Assembly (NCBI GenBank): GCA_963556145.1
Contig: OY744468.1
Location: forward strand, 4,030,001-4,094,000
Reading direction: 5' to 3'
Source: Hygrocybe punicea
Taxonomy: Eukaryota; Basidiomycota; Agaricomycetes; Agaricales; Hygrophoraceae
Length of the DNA: 64,000 nucleotides
Below the pieces are notes generated by a model. The model was not told where the DNA came from. It saw only the letters and a program-made list of their open reading frames with translations, and did no database searches. Made by a program: the position numbers and the translations under genes. Below are positions 1 through 12,009 of the stretch, piece by piece (within the stretch, counting starts at the first letter, position 1; each line of letters begins with the position of its first letter).

Positions 1-1373
1 CGCACTATATGCAGGGTTTCGGTGGGCAGATTGTTATGCCATTACTTCAAGGTGTGTTATCACTGTTAAATTCCGCGGTTTATTGACGTCAATGACCATG
101 TGGATTGCACCTCATAGAATCTTAGATTTGGTATCTATTCATGGACCAACGATGCCATTGCACATTGCATGCATGTACCATCTCTCGCACCTACATTCGA
201 AACTTTTCATACTAGCACACGAGATGGTTGACCGTGAGCCTGAAAACCCAGTCAGTTGGTACGCCGTGGGCGTTTGGTACTTAAGTGGAGGTAAGTGGGC
301 TCAGGCGAGGCAGTACTTCAGGTGAGTGGACTGATGATCTATGCAAGTGAATGAATATGCTGAACACATGAAGTAAAACATCTTTGATGGACCCACGTTT
401 TGGGCCTGCGTGGATCGCCTTTGCGCATACGTTTGCACTGGAGGCGGAGCATGACCATGCCGTCACAGCATACTCTACCTGTGCTCGCATGTTTACTGGG
501 TACGTACAATTCTGCCTCTTGCCGTGACGCCACTCCTTCACCTCTTCTCACTTACACCCCAGATCTCACTTGCCATTGACCTTTGTTGGCATGGAACACA
601 TTATGCTGTCGAACAGTGCATTGGCAGATGAGGCGCTGAACGCCGCCAACTCAATGTGTAACGGAGATCCTCTCTTGGTTAATGAACGAGGAGTTATGGC
701 ATTCAACCGGGGGGAGTAGGTATCCTGTTTCTTTTGTCTTCAACTTCTTACGTTCCGTCGAACTAGCTATGAAAAGGCTGCTTTACTCTTTCAAGAATCG
801 CTGGAACTTGCGCAAGTCACTCAAAGTTCTCAAAAGTCTTGGTCTACAACATATATCAACCTTGGGACATGTTTACGCAAACTCAAGCAAGTTGGCGCAA
901 TTTGTTCTCCTTAGCCTTCAGTAACCCATGATGAAATTTGCAGACGCTTAGATGAGGCCAAAACCACCTATCAAAAGGTGTTGCAATTAGATCCACTCCA
1001 TTCTCTAGCGCTCGGGTTTTTGGGGATTGTGTTCCACCTGATGGGAGACATCGACAAGGCCATTATAAAATATCACGAGGTGTGTTCCTGGCCCTGATAT
1101 TCCCGCCGCCATTCGAGAATCTTTGTTTAGGCACTAAGCGCTGACCCAATCAACGGACATATTCTCGAATTATTGAATCTTGCGTTGGACACCAGTACAT
1201 CACGAGGACCTCGCAGTAATGATTTTCCTGGTGGCGAGATGGCCTACCAGAAGGCTTTGGAAACGTTGCAGCAAAAGTATAACTTTGTCACCCAACAGGG
1301 TTTGAAGATGAAAGGGAAGGAACCTGAGGGCGTTCCACCTCTCATCCAGGAAGACGAGATGGCGGTCGGATGA
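1..1373 (+). CDS. CDC16: Cdc16/Apc6 subunit of the anaphase-promoting complex, 3' part
   Basis: This TPR protein is a scaffold subunit of the APC/C, the nuclear ubiquitin ligase that drives mitotic exit. The 5' end lies outside the window. Exons are 1-51, 118-321, 374-499, a short stretch from 563 through the FNRG segment, then continuation after CTAG near 768 to 886, 944-1079 and 1131-1373. The peptide shows the family's conserved run around DREPENPVSWYAVGVWYLSG, followed by successive TPR units (for example YEKAALLFQESLELA and DEAKTTYQKVLQLDP) and a short acidic tail. The intron at 887-943 begins GCAAGT, a GC-AG intron; only this donor keeps the frame. The stop lies 44 bases before the target duplication of the transposon, so the insertion is in the 3' flank. 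The family identification is confident. The upstream exons cannot be seen. Confidence 0.9.
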
Positions 1374-1417
1374 ATGTACTACTTAAGATACTACTTTGGT
1401 CACGTGCCACGGTATGG

Positions 1418-1426
1418 GTGTAACTG
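1418..1426. repeat. Left target-site duplication of the tandem transposon
   Basis: The nine bases GTGTAACTG sit immediately before the element start (GCAACTTCG). The same nine bases occur at 11722-11730 directly after the second copy. A seven-base version, GTAACTG, occurs between the copies at 6571-6577. A duplication of 8-9 bases is typical of Mutator-like, hAT-like and Zisupton-like elements. The length is inferred from this one locus. Confidence 0.75.
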
Positions 1427-4400
1427 GCAACTTCGCGATTCCAAGGGATTTAAAGTTTCTCCGATAAGACCGAACGCAGACCAAATTGAAAGCACGTGAG
1501 ACCGAAGCTCACATGAGCGTTAAATTCACAAAAGGAATATCAAAGCTTTAAAAAACATGAAATAGCACCAGTGCAAGTAGTGAATAAGACTTGAAAGAAG
1601 AAATTCTAGCTATCATGCTGCAAGTGCAAGTGTTGTCCGCAGTTCCGTACCGCAAGTGTAGTCTGCAGTTCCGCAAACTTGAAGATAATCAATAAAAAAT
1701 TGAACATGAACACGAGGAAGCCAGCAACGTGATGCATTAGGAACCGGATGATAGGGAACGACCCTCTATGGCCCACAGTCCTCGAGGCAGGCGACTCGCA
1801 GATAGCGAGATCCCTCGTGTTCCACGATCAGCTCCTTTGGGGTGGAAAAGGGAAGTTCGAGTTTGAAGAGTTTAAAGAGAGTGGTGCCGGTCGCTGTGAA
1901 AATCAGCCGGGCATGTAACAACTTCACGAATGCTTCGTATTCCATTGCCAAGTCCCCACCGTCGCTGCCCTGGACTATGAAGGACTCATAAACTTCGCGA
2001 AGCGTTATCAAGAAGTTGATTGGGTTGAAGGTGGTTCCCAGCTCGAAAATGCCTCGTGGTTGGGGCCAATCGGGCGTCTGATCATCCGTCATGTTCTGCC
2101 TAACACCATCTGAGCAATACCCTCGTTTGTGGTTGTCAGGAGAGCCGGATGGGCTGGGATACATAATGGTGCGGCAGCGCAAACAAGTTGCGGCCTTGCG
2201 CTGACCAGACATTAGGTTAGACAATAGAAATGACATTCCGCCGTGACATACTGTCTTCATGGTACCAGTTACGTGTTCTGCCTTGACTAGAGGCACCGCG
2301 TGGCAGTGGCGCCGCCAGAACGTTTCGGTCTTGCTTCTCTTGGCTTATCGCAGGTAGGATCAGCAGCCATAAAATGGTACCCATGAAGAACTTACAAAGG
2401 TAGTCGCCTTTCATTATCCGCTCAGAAACCTTTGCTTCGATGTGGCCCAGCATTTCAAGGAGCGCTCGTGGGTTCTTGCTGACGGTCAAACAGTTCTCTT
2501 TTGCGTTGAGTGCTGCCAGTCGTGAGTTGTATGCCCGTGCCGCCATTACCCATTTCTGAGAAGTCATACTGAAGGAGACCCAGCCCTGTTCAGCGCGCAG
2601 GTCCATGAACAGGTAAAACTCAGTGTTTCCCACAATCGACAAGGACCGGACGTCAATGTTTGTTGCGAAGGAAAAGAGCCGTTGGGATCGGGTGAGCGCT
2701 CTCGAGTCTGGTAGTTTGAGACGAGTTGACAAAGTGGTCAGTGAATCCTCAGGGTGACATGCGGCTGCGGGCACAGGCAGTGGCGTGGTTGCTGACATGA
2801 GCGTCATCAGAGGACGACTCTTCACCTGGCAAGTCTGCCGTGCTCTGAGGTACTCATTAATCCTCTTCTGAGTAGGCATCTAAACAAACTTTAGATACAG
2901 CTGTCACCACCGGTTCTGTGATCGCATACCTGTACTGGTGAGTCACCCTCTGGTTCTGACGCATTAGTGCGGGGTTTCTTGACAGCAGGCAACTCCTTGG
3001 ACAGATCATTCAGCGTTCGCTTCATGGGCAACTCAGCCTTGCCGACACGACCCTGGTGGTGTTCTATAGCATCTATTCTGGTAGGACTCTCCGCTTGTTT
3101 GGTACTTGCCATGGAACTGATGACTTCCACAGCAACCGATTCACTAAAGTGAGGACCTGTGTGGTTCTCGGCCTTCATTGTGGTTAGTGTGTTTCTCGGA
3201 TGCAGCAAGAGGACCTACATTGGCTGATCCAATGTTCACTCCCATCTCCAGTGGAATGAGGCATAGTTTCGGGTCGATCCCGAGTGATTGTAGGATGTTG
3301 GGATCCGGTTCGTCGTCAATCAGAAGTTCTCCAGACTCGGTGTCTTGTTCATCGACTTCAAACAGTCCACCAAATGTTTCTGCGTGCTTCGAAGCAACCA
3401 GCCCGAAACTTTCATTGCTTGCAACCATGGGCAATTCGGGCAACAACTTAAGGTTGGATGGTGCATTTTTCTCACTTGCTAGTTGATTCCATAATGCTGC
3501 AACATAACCACACAGGTGAATGTGGTGGGAGCCAAATGTAGACCGGATGAATGGTGTCAAATCCTCGTGAGAAGTTGCGATGCGGATGTTGCGACGCAAT
3601 ACAAAGTCGTGGCCCAATGCACAGAACACTTCAAGTCCGCTCGCGAATGATCGTTGCAGTGAGTTCCAGCCCTTGTGCCATGCTTCGATGCGACTGCCAT
3701 CAGATGCAATATCATGCCGAGTTCTCGCTAGGCAACCTTTCCGAACGTGTCGCATCTGCTCGGCATGGACCTATCTTACAGATTAGCGACAGATATGCAC
3801 ACAACGACAGACTGACCTTTGAAGCAGCTGCTGACCATGTATTCCCCCGTTCCTCCCACTTTTTAAATGTCGTCTGTAGGTGAGTTTCCTGCTCTTCCTT
3901 TTCCCAATATGTGGCTGGCTTTCCCTTGGCAGCAGGAGACTTGACGATCGACCTGACAATATCTTTTGCAACTTCGGATCGGAATGGGTTCTTGGTTCCA
4001 TTGAGGATTACAATCAAGTACCTGGAACGAACATGTGAGTCCATGATATTTGTTCAGAGCATCAATCATATTGAAGCAGCATTCCAAGCCGACGAATGCC
4101 TTATTTATTGCTATAACTCATACCTCATTAAGAAATGGTAGACATCAAGAACAACGTGTACGTTTGGGAGGGCCGTTTTTACGGCCTTTTGGACATGGCA
4201 GCAGTTGTCAACGACAGCCATCTCTGGTTCAGGTACAGAAAGGATCTTGCATCGTCCGGAGTAGCCATTCAAAAGCTCGCCCGTCTCATCTGGCGACCCT
4301 GTCTGGCACAACCGCTACTTCATGATTAGGTCCATGACAGCAAGAACTTGAGCGCTAACACATACCCAACCCAGTGCCTGATTTTTTTCACCTATTAACG

Positions 4401-6570
4401 TAACTATTCCACCCTTCCACAGCTTTGTTCGGGCTTTGGACTTATCAACCACTGTTGCTTTTCCAGCAGCATGGAATGTATTGTCAAAGGATAAACATGT
4501 TGCTGAAAACAGATGTGAGTATTTTTCTTTTTTCGGTTGCAACCACGTTACCGGTCAAGGTTCGGAGATACTCCTCGGATTCATTTTTTCGGGTACGTTC
4601 ACTGAATTCTAAGAACAGATCAGTGATTAGGTCACCACTGATACTATTGTCAGCATAGCCGTCGACATCGAATGGACCCGAAAATGCTGTCAATGGATCG
4701 GAACGAAATATTGTACAACGTCGGTTCTGGAGGTTCTGTAAGTACTCAAGCATTTTTTGCTTGTATTCGAGCAAGTGAAGTTCTTCCCGAAACATTATTA
4801 CATGCTGTCCAAATGAATGTATGACTCACGGTTGATGTGTTCGGCCAGTCCCACAGATGTCATGGATGGCCGCAACTCGATTACAAGATCAAAGAGCTCA
4901 TGGGTTACTGCGGAACGATAGAGGAAGTAGGGTATGTCACCTGCATTGTTTAGATCTTCCATTTGTTAACAACAAGTGACATTAGACAGCTTACGGGGTA
5001 TTTTCCAATGCTCCCATTTTTTCCAAAAAATAGAACTTGTCGTTGCGAAACAGTATGTCCCATTTTCACCTCCCACATTGCCTTTTGCGTGTGAGAAACG
5101 GTTCTCACATTGCTTACAGATCAGCTGATAACCGAGCGCTGTCTCTTCCTCACGGATGCCATGCAAATCCCGGTGACCTGTTGTGGTCCATCCATCCCAT
5201 CGTGTGTCCGTTGAATCGCATTGTGGGCATTGATGGATATGCTGAAAGTAGACTGGATGAATGATGTTAACAGGCCTCAGGTAAGCAGTATCTGGCTGGA
5301 AAATTGGTGCCGTTTGACGTTTGCGAAGATGGAGATATTTGGGTGGTATGAATCGAGGCCCCATCAAAGGGATATCTTTTGGTAAGCTTGGAGGCGTGGC
5401 ATCCTTTGAATTTCCATGACGTTTTGTGCTTTTATAGATGAAACCCACGTATTCAACAACGTGGGCCTCCCACTCAAGCTGTGCAACGAGGCGAGATTTG
5501 TCTGATCCTAGGCCACGATGCTTCAGCCAGGCGTTCAGCCGATTTGCCACCTGTCATTCATGTATGTCAATATGTCAAATGGGGATGAACACAACAACTA
5601 ACCGCAACTTTCCATTTTAGTTCAAACTCTCTTTTTTCCTTGGGCGGTACAGTGGAGGAACTTTTTAGAATGGCCAATACAGTTGATGGTTCAAAGGTTG
5701 ACATCTCCTCAGTGTCAGGAATGAATAAGGGAAGGACAACGAGGTGGAGATTAGTGGAGGGAATTTGGAAAGGAGTTTTATTAGGGGCACACTTTTTCCA
5801 CGTCACCGTTAGACCGACTATTTAATCACCTCATAACATCAAAAACTAGGTGACGGTGACTTGGAACTGAGCCTTCGTCATCCACTCTCATGTCATTGGT
5901 GTAAAACAGCTGGAGTGTGTGCATCACATCTATTACATATGAATAAAAAACTGCACTGAGAACAAGCGTTCGCAGATTTTGTTACAAGATCAATCTCAAT
6001 GAAGCCCACATAATTAATGCTATTGTTACCTCGGAACATCGTCTTGTCTGTAACCGGAGAACCACCTTGCTGGCAGTTCCGATTCTATTCAGTGCTATTC
6101 ATATGACATCTGTAAGTTAGGTATCATATATATCTACAAGATTCATACACTAATCGCATGGATTCATCCACTTTCAGCACTGCAACAATGAGGTGACGAG
6201 CCACACTTCTCCCATGCTTGTCAGGGAACAATCTGTGAGTACCGGATCACTGGGCCTTGATAGATCTGACCGTCTGATTGGGTCAGGGTGGTATTGCTGA
6301 ATTCGGATTGAAGATTGGATGTTTGGCTCCCAGATTCTGTCTTCTCCGACCCCCACAGCAGTTAGCTGAAGTGACTGAACCTTGCATCTGATGTGCCTCC
6401 ACTAACAATAAATTTCTGTTGTATTTAGGTATAGTGTTAAATTTTGTGTAGCAATTTTTATGCGCAAAATTTTCTTATTATTCTTAAATATTCTCTTTTG
6501 GTGGAATAACCCTGGGATCAGGGAGTGCCGTATTTGGCCACTTTATCACCCTTGAAATGACCAAATTTTC
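1427..6570 (-). mobile_element. DNA transposon, copy 1 (5144 bases)
   Basis: This is a complete element with imperfect terminal inverted repeats of about 30 bases. The left end and the reverse complement of the right end share CAAGGG followed four bases later by AAAGT, with about two thirds identity over the rest. One multi-exon transposase gene on the minus strand fills 1766-5704. The subterminal zones (1427-1765 and 5705-6570) are noncoding; the nonamer GCAGTTCCG appears at 1639, 1665 and 6073. By eye the copy differs from copy 2 at a single base (G at 2961 versus A at 8112). The near-identity means a recent duplication. The superfamily is not settled: a DDE enzyme with an 8-9 base duplication fits several groups. 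Confidence 0.85.
1766..5704 (-). CDS. Composite DDE transposase, copy 1
   Basis: Eleven exons join in frame to 3378 bases (1125 residues): 5704-5603, 5550-4995, 4940-4830, 4782-4552, 4502-4366, 4314-4124, 4021-3817, 3770-3215, 3156-2930, 2879-2396 and 2343-1766. A C-x2-C...C-x2-C zinc ribbon lies at about residues 142-182. A DDE core follows: SFDNTF (Asp about 339), VVDNCC (Asp about 415) with LDVYHFLMRY after it, and SDGSRIE..HKGWNSL (Glu about 540). A linker leads to a C-terminal module beginning FWRRHCHAVPLVK and carrying C-x2-C...NHKR...C (about 987-1010). The exon join at 3215/3156 uses a weak GTCCTC donor; without it the gene would be two overlapping frames. An in-frame stop lies upstream of the chosen ATG at 5704, though a further 5' exon is possible. 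The core recalls eukaryotic transposases with a DUF6729-like N-terminal domain; that family name is my inference. No inactivating change is visible. Confidence 0.8.
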
Positions 6571-6577
6571 GTAACTG
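6571..6577. repeat. Junction remnant of the target duplication between transposon copies
   Basis: The seven bases GTAACTG separate the end of copy 1 (CCAAATTTTC) from the start of copy 2 (GCAACTTCG). They equal the outer nine-base duplication minus one GT of its leading GTGT, as expected if the tandem arose by recombination between duplications and then lost one dinucleotide. Confidence 0.7.
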
Positions 6578-9500
6578 GCAACTTCGCGATTCCAAGGGAT
6601 TTAAAGTTTCTCCGATAAGACCGAACGCAGACCAAATTGAAAGCACGTGAGACCGAAGCTCACATGAGCGTTAAATTCACAAAAGGAATATCAAAGCTTT
6701 AAAAAACATGAAATAGCACCAGTGCAAGTAGTGAATAAGACTTGAAAGAAGAAATTCTAGCTATCATGCTGCAAGTGCAAGTGTTGTCCGCAGTTCCGTA
6801 CCGCAAGTGTAGTCTGCAGTTCCGCAAACTTGAAGATAATCAATAAAAAATTGAACATGAACACGAGGAAGCCAGCAACGTGATGCATTAGGAACCGGAT
6901 GATAGGGAACGACCCTCTATGGCCCACAGTCCTCGAGGCAGGCGACTCGCAGATAGCGAGATCCCTCGTGTTCCACGATCAGCTCCTTTGGGGTGGAAAA
7001 GGGAAGTTCGAGTTTGAAGAGTTTAAAGAGAGTGGTGCCGGTCGCTGTGAAAATCAGCCGGGCATGTAACAACTTCACGAATGCTTCGTATTCCATTGCC
7101 AAGTCCCCACCGTCGCTGCCCTGGACTATGAAGGACTCATAAACTTCGCGAAGCGTTATCAAGAAGTTGATTGGGTTGAAGGTGGTTCCCAGCTCGAAAA
7201 TGCCTCGTGGTTGGGGCCAATCGGGCGTCTGATCATCCGTCATGTTCTGCCTAACACCATCTGAGCAATACCCTCGTTTGTGGTTGTCAGGAGAGCCGGA
7301 TGGGCTGGGATACATAATGGTGCGGCAGCGCAAACAAGTTGCGGCCTTGCGCTGACCAGACATTAGGTTAGACAATAGAAATGACATTCCGCCGTGACAT
7401 ACTGTCTTCATGGTACCAGTTACGTGTTCTGCCTTGACTAGAGGCACCGCGTGGCAGTGGCGCCGCCAGAACGTTTCGGTCTTGCTTCTCTTGGCTTATC
7501 GCAGGTAGGATCAGCAGCCATAAAATGGTACCCATGAAGAACTTACAAAGGTAGTCGCCTTTCATTATCCGCTCAGAAACCTTTGCTTCGATGTGGCCCA
7601 GCATTTCAAGGAGCGCTCGTGGGTTCTTGCTGACGGTCAAACAGTTCTCTTTTGCGTTGAGTGCTGCCAGTCGTGAGTTGTATGCCCGTGCCGCCATTAC
7701 CCATTTCTGAGAAGTCATACTGAAGGAGACCCAGCCCTGTTCAGCGCGCAGGTCCATGAACAGGTAAAACTCAGTGTTTCCCACAATCGACAAGGACCGG
7801 ACGTCAATGTTTGTTGCGAAGGAAAAGAGCCGTTGGGATCGGGTGAGCGCTCTCGAGTCTGGTAGTTTGAGACGAGTTGACAAAGTGGTCAGTGAATCCT
7901 CAGGGTGACATGCGGCTGCGGGCACAGGCAGTGGCGTGGTTGCTGACATGAGCGTCATCAGAGGACGACTCTTCACCTGGCAAGTCTGCCGTGCTCTGAG
8001 GTACTCATTAATCCTCTTCTGAGTAGGCATCTAAACAAACTTTAGATACAGCTGTCACCACCGGTTCTGTGATCGCATACCTGTACTGGTGAGTCACCCT
8101 CTGGTTCTGACACATTAGTGCGGGGTTTCTTGACAGCAGGCAACTCCTTGGACAGATCATTCAGCGTTCGCTTCATGGGCAACTCAGCCTTGCCGACACG
8201 ACCCTGGTGGTGTTCTATAGCATCTATTCTGGTAGGACTCTCCGCTTGTTTGGTACTTGCCATGGAACTGATGACTTCCACAGCAACCGATTCACTAAAG
8301 TGAGGACCTGTGTGGTTCTCGGCCTTCATTGTGGTTAGTGTGTTTCTCGGATGCAGCAAGAGGACCTACATTGGCTGATCCAATGTTCACTCCCATCTCC
8401 AGTGGAATGAGGCATAGTTTCGGGTCGATCCCGAGTGATTGTAGGATGTTGGGATCCGGTTCGTCGTCAATCAGAAGTTCTCCAGACTCGGTGTCTTGTT
8501 CATCGACTTCAAACAGTCCACCAAATGTTTCTGCGTGCTTCGAAGCAACCAGCCCGAAACTTTCATTGCTTGCAACCATGGGCAATTCGGGCAACAACTT
8601 AAGGTTGGATGGTGCATTTTTCTCACTTGCTAGTTGATTCCATAATGCTGCAACATAACCACACAGGTGAATGTGGTGGGAGCCAAATGTAGACCGGATG
8701 AATGGTGTCAAATCCTCGTGAGAAGTTGCGATGCGGATGTTGCGACGCAATACAAAGTCGTGGCCCAATGCACAGAACACTTCAAGTCCGCTCGCGAATG
8801 ATCGTTGCAGTGAGTTCCAGCCCTTGTGCCATGCTTCGATGCGACTGCCATCAGATGCAATATCATGCCGAGTTCTCGCTAGGCAACCTTTCCGAACGTG
8901 TCGCATCTGCTCGGCATGGACCTATCTTACAGATTAGCGACAGATATGCACACAACGACAGACTGACCTTTGAAGCAGCTGCTGACCATGTATTCCCCCG
9001 TTCCTCCCACTTTTTAAATGTCGTCTGTAGGTGAGTTTCCTGCTCTTCCTTTTCCCAATATGTGGCTGGCTTTCCCTTGGCAGCAGGAGACTTGACGATC
9101 GACCTGACAATATCTTTTGCAACTTCGGATCGGAATGGGTTCTTGGTTCCATTGAGGATTACAATCAAGTACCTGGAACGAACATGTGAGTCCATGATAT
9201 TTGTTCAGAGCATCAATCATATTGAAGCAGCATTCCAAGCCGACGAATGCCTTATTTATTGCTATAACTCATACCTCATTAAGAAATGGTAGACATCAAG
9301 AACAACGTGTACGTTTGGGAGGGCCGTTTTTACGGCCTTTTGGACATGGCAGCAGTTGTCAACGACAGCCATCTCTGGTTCAGGTACAGAAAGGATCTTG
9401 CATCGTCCGGAGTAGCCATTCAAAAGCTCGCCCGTCTCATCTGGCGACCCTGTCTGGCACAACCGCTACTTCATGATTAGGTCCATGACAGCAAGAACTT

Positions 9501-11721
9501 GAGCGCTAACACATACCCAACCCAGTGCCTGATTTTTTTCACCTATTAACGTAACTATTCCACCCTTCCACAGCTTTGTTCGGGCTTTGGACTTATCAAC
9601 CACTGTTGCTTTTCCAGCAGCATGGAATGTATTGTCAAAGGATAAACATGTTGCTGAAAACAGATGTGAGTATTTTTCTTTTTTCGGTTGCAACCACGTT
9701 ACCGGTCAAGGTTCGGAGATACTCCTCGGATTCATTTTTTCGGGTACGTTCACTGAATTCTAAGAACAGATCAGTGATTAGGTCACCACTGATACTATTG
9801 TCAGCATAGCCGTCGACATCGAATGGACCCGAAAATGCTGTCAATGGATCGGAACGAAATATTGTACAACGTCGGTTCTGGAGGTTCTGTAAGTACTCAA
9901 GCATTTTTTGCTTGTATTCGAGCAAGTGAAGTTCTTCCCGAAACATTATTACATGCTGTCCAAATGAATGTATGACTCACGGTTGATGTGTTCGGCCAGT
10001 CCCACAGATGTCATGGATGGCCGCAACTCGATTACAAGATCAAAGAGCTCATGGGTTACTGCGGAACGATAGAGGAAGTAGGGTATGTCACCTGCATTGT
10101 TTAGATCTTCCATTTGTTAACAACAAGTGACATTAGACAGCTTACGGGGTATTTTCCAATGCTCCCATTTTTTCCAAAAAATAGAACTTGTCGTTGCGAA
10201 ACAGTATGTCCCATTTTCACCTCCCACATTGCCTTTTGCGTGTGAGAAACGGTTCTCACATTGCTTACAGATCAGCTGATAACCGAGCGCTGTCTCTTCC
10301 TCACGGATGCCATGCAAATCCCGGTGACCTGTTGTGGTCCATCCATCCCATCGTGTGTCCGTTGAATCGCATTGTGGGCATTGATGGATATGCTGAAAGT
10401 AGACTGGATGAATGATGTTAACAGGCCTCAGGTAAGCAGTATCTGGCTGGAAAATTGGTGCCGTTTGACGTTTGCGAAGATGGAGATATTTGGGTGGTAT
10501 GAATCGAGGCCCCATCAAAGGGATATCTTTTGGTAAGCTTGGAGGCGTGGCATCCTTTGAATTTCCATGACGTTTTGTGCTTTTATAGATGAAACCCACG
10601 TATTCAACAACGTGGGCCTCCCACTCAAGCTGTGCAACGAGGCGAGATTTGTCTGATCCTAGGCCACGATGCTTCAGCCAGGCGTTCAGCCGATTTGCCA
10701 CCTGTCATTCATGTATGTCAATATGTCAAATGGGGATGAACACAACAACTAACCGCAACTTTCCATTTTAGTTCAAACTCTCTTTTTTCCTTGGGCGGTA
10801 CAGTGGAGGAACTTTTTAGAATGGCCAATACAGTTGATGGTTCAAAGGTTGACATCTCCTCAGTGTCAGGAATGAATAAGGGAAGGACAACGAGGTGGAG
10901 ATTAGTGGAGGGAATTTGGAAAGGAGTTTTATTAGGGGCACACTTTTTCCACGTCACCGTTAGACCGACTATTTAATCACCTCATAACATCAAAAACTAG
11001 GTGACGGTGACTTGGAACTGAGCCTTCGTCATCCACTCTCATGTCATTGGTGTAAAACAGCTGGAGTGTGTGCATCACATCTATTACATATGAATAAAAA
11101 ACTGCACTGAGAACAAGCGTTCGCAGATTTTGTTACAAGATCAATCTCAATGAAGCCCACATAATTAATGCTATTGTTACCTCGGAACATCGTCTTGTCT
11201 GTAACCGGAGAACCACCTTGCTGGCAGTTCCGATTCTATTCAGTGCTATTCATATGACATCTGTAAGTTAGGTATCATATATATCTACAAGATTCATACA
11301 CTAATCGCATGGATTCATCCACTTTCAGCACTGCAACAATGAGGTGACGAGCCACACTTCTCCCATGCTTGTCAGGGAACAATCTGTGAGTACCGGATCA
11401 CTGGGCCTTGATAGATCTGACCGTCTGATTGGGTCAGGGTGGTATTGCTGAATTCGGATTGAAGATTGGATGTTTGGCTCCCAGATTCTGTCTTCTCCGA
11501 CCCCCACAGCAGTTAGCTGAAGTGACTGAACCTTGCATCTGATGTGCCTCCACTAACAATAAATTTCTGTTGTATTTAGGTATAGTGTTAAATTTTGTGT
11601 AGCAATTTTTATGCGCAAAATTTTCTTATTATTCTTAAATATTCTCTTTTGGTGGAATAACCCTGGGATCAGGGAGTGCCGTATTTGGCCACTTTATCAC
11701 CCTTGAAATGACCAAATTTTC
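6578..11721 (-). mobile_element. DNA transposon, copy 2 (5144 bases)
   Basis: This is a second full-length copy in the same orientation, offset by exactly 5151 bases from copy 1, with the same termini, subterminal GCAGTTCCG nonamers and transposase gene. The only difference found by eye is A at 8112 in place of G at 2961. On the coding strand this is a C to T change at a CpG. The downstream flank begins with the intact nine-base duplication GTGTAACTG at 11722-11730. Confidence 0.85.
6917..10855 (-). CDS. Composite DDE transposase, copy 2
   Basis: It has the same eleven-exon structure as copy 1, shifted by 5151 bases (first exon 10855-10754, last exon 7494-6917), with an open spliced frame of 1125 residues. 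The single difference changes one Ala codon to Val in the poorly conserved, charged linker between the DDE core and the C-terminal Cys-rich module (residues near PRTN(A/V)SEPEG). The zinc ribbon, both Asp motifs, the Glu motif and the C-terminal C-x2-C are unchanged. The copy should therefore be as competent as copy 1 if the element is active. The in-frame 5' ATG and the family placement carry the same uncertainties. Confidence 0.8.
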
Positions 11722-12009
11722 GTGTAACTGCAAATTACCACGCTACTTATACGAGCGCTATGAGGATAGACTTCAAAACCACGCTGATACCGATCCTTGG
11801 ACAAGATTTCCCGCCAGCGGTGTATGGGCATAACAAGTGATTTACATATCCGTTCACTGGCGAAAAGCCCTCAGCTACTCGCTTGCGAGGAATAGCAAAA
11901 AACCCTCAAGATGACAAGGCTCCATCAGGCTCAATCACGGAACAGATAAGGCCAGGGGTTTCTTGGTATAAATCAGAGAGGAAGAAGCGCAAGGTGGGGA
12001 GTTGCCATA
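11722..12009. promoter_or_regulatory. Right target duplication and ATPase gene upstream region
   Basis: GTGTAACTG at 11722-11730 closes the transposon pair. The remaining stretch up to the ATPase start at 12010 is noncoding as far as I can see. It has no clear TATA box; TTGGTATAAATC near 11963 is a possible weak one about 45 bases before the ATG. The transposon pair therefore sits within 300 bases of this gene's start. Confidence 0.4.

Noticed and set aside
3144..3208. Frameshift between the DDE core and the C-terminal Cys module of the transposase
   Set aside because: A short intron with GTCCTC...CACAG ends restores one frame and the whole spliced length is divisible by three; the same holds in both copies.
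4783..4829. Stop codon TAA inside the transposase near 4800
   Set aside because: It falls in a 47-base GTG A...GGAAG intron; splicing gives the continuous AEHINQLHLLEYKQ.
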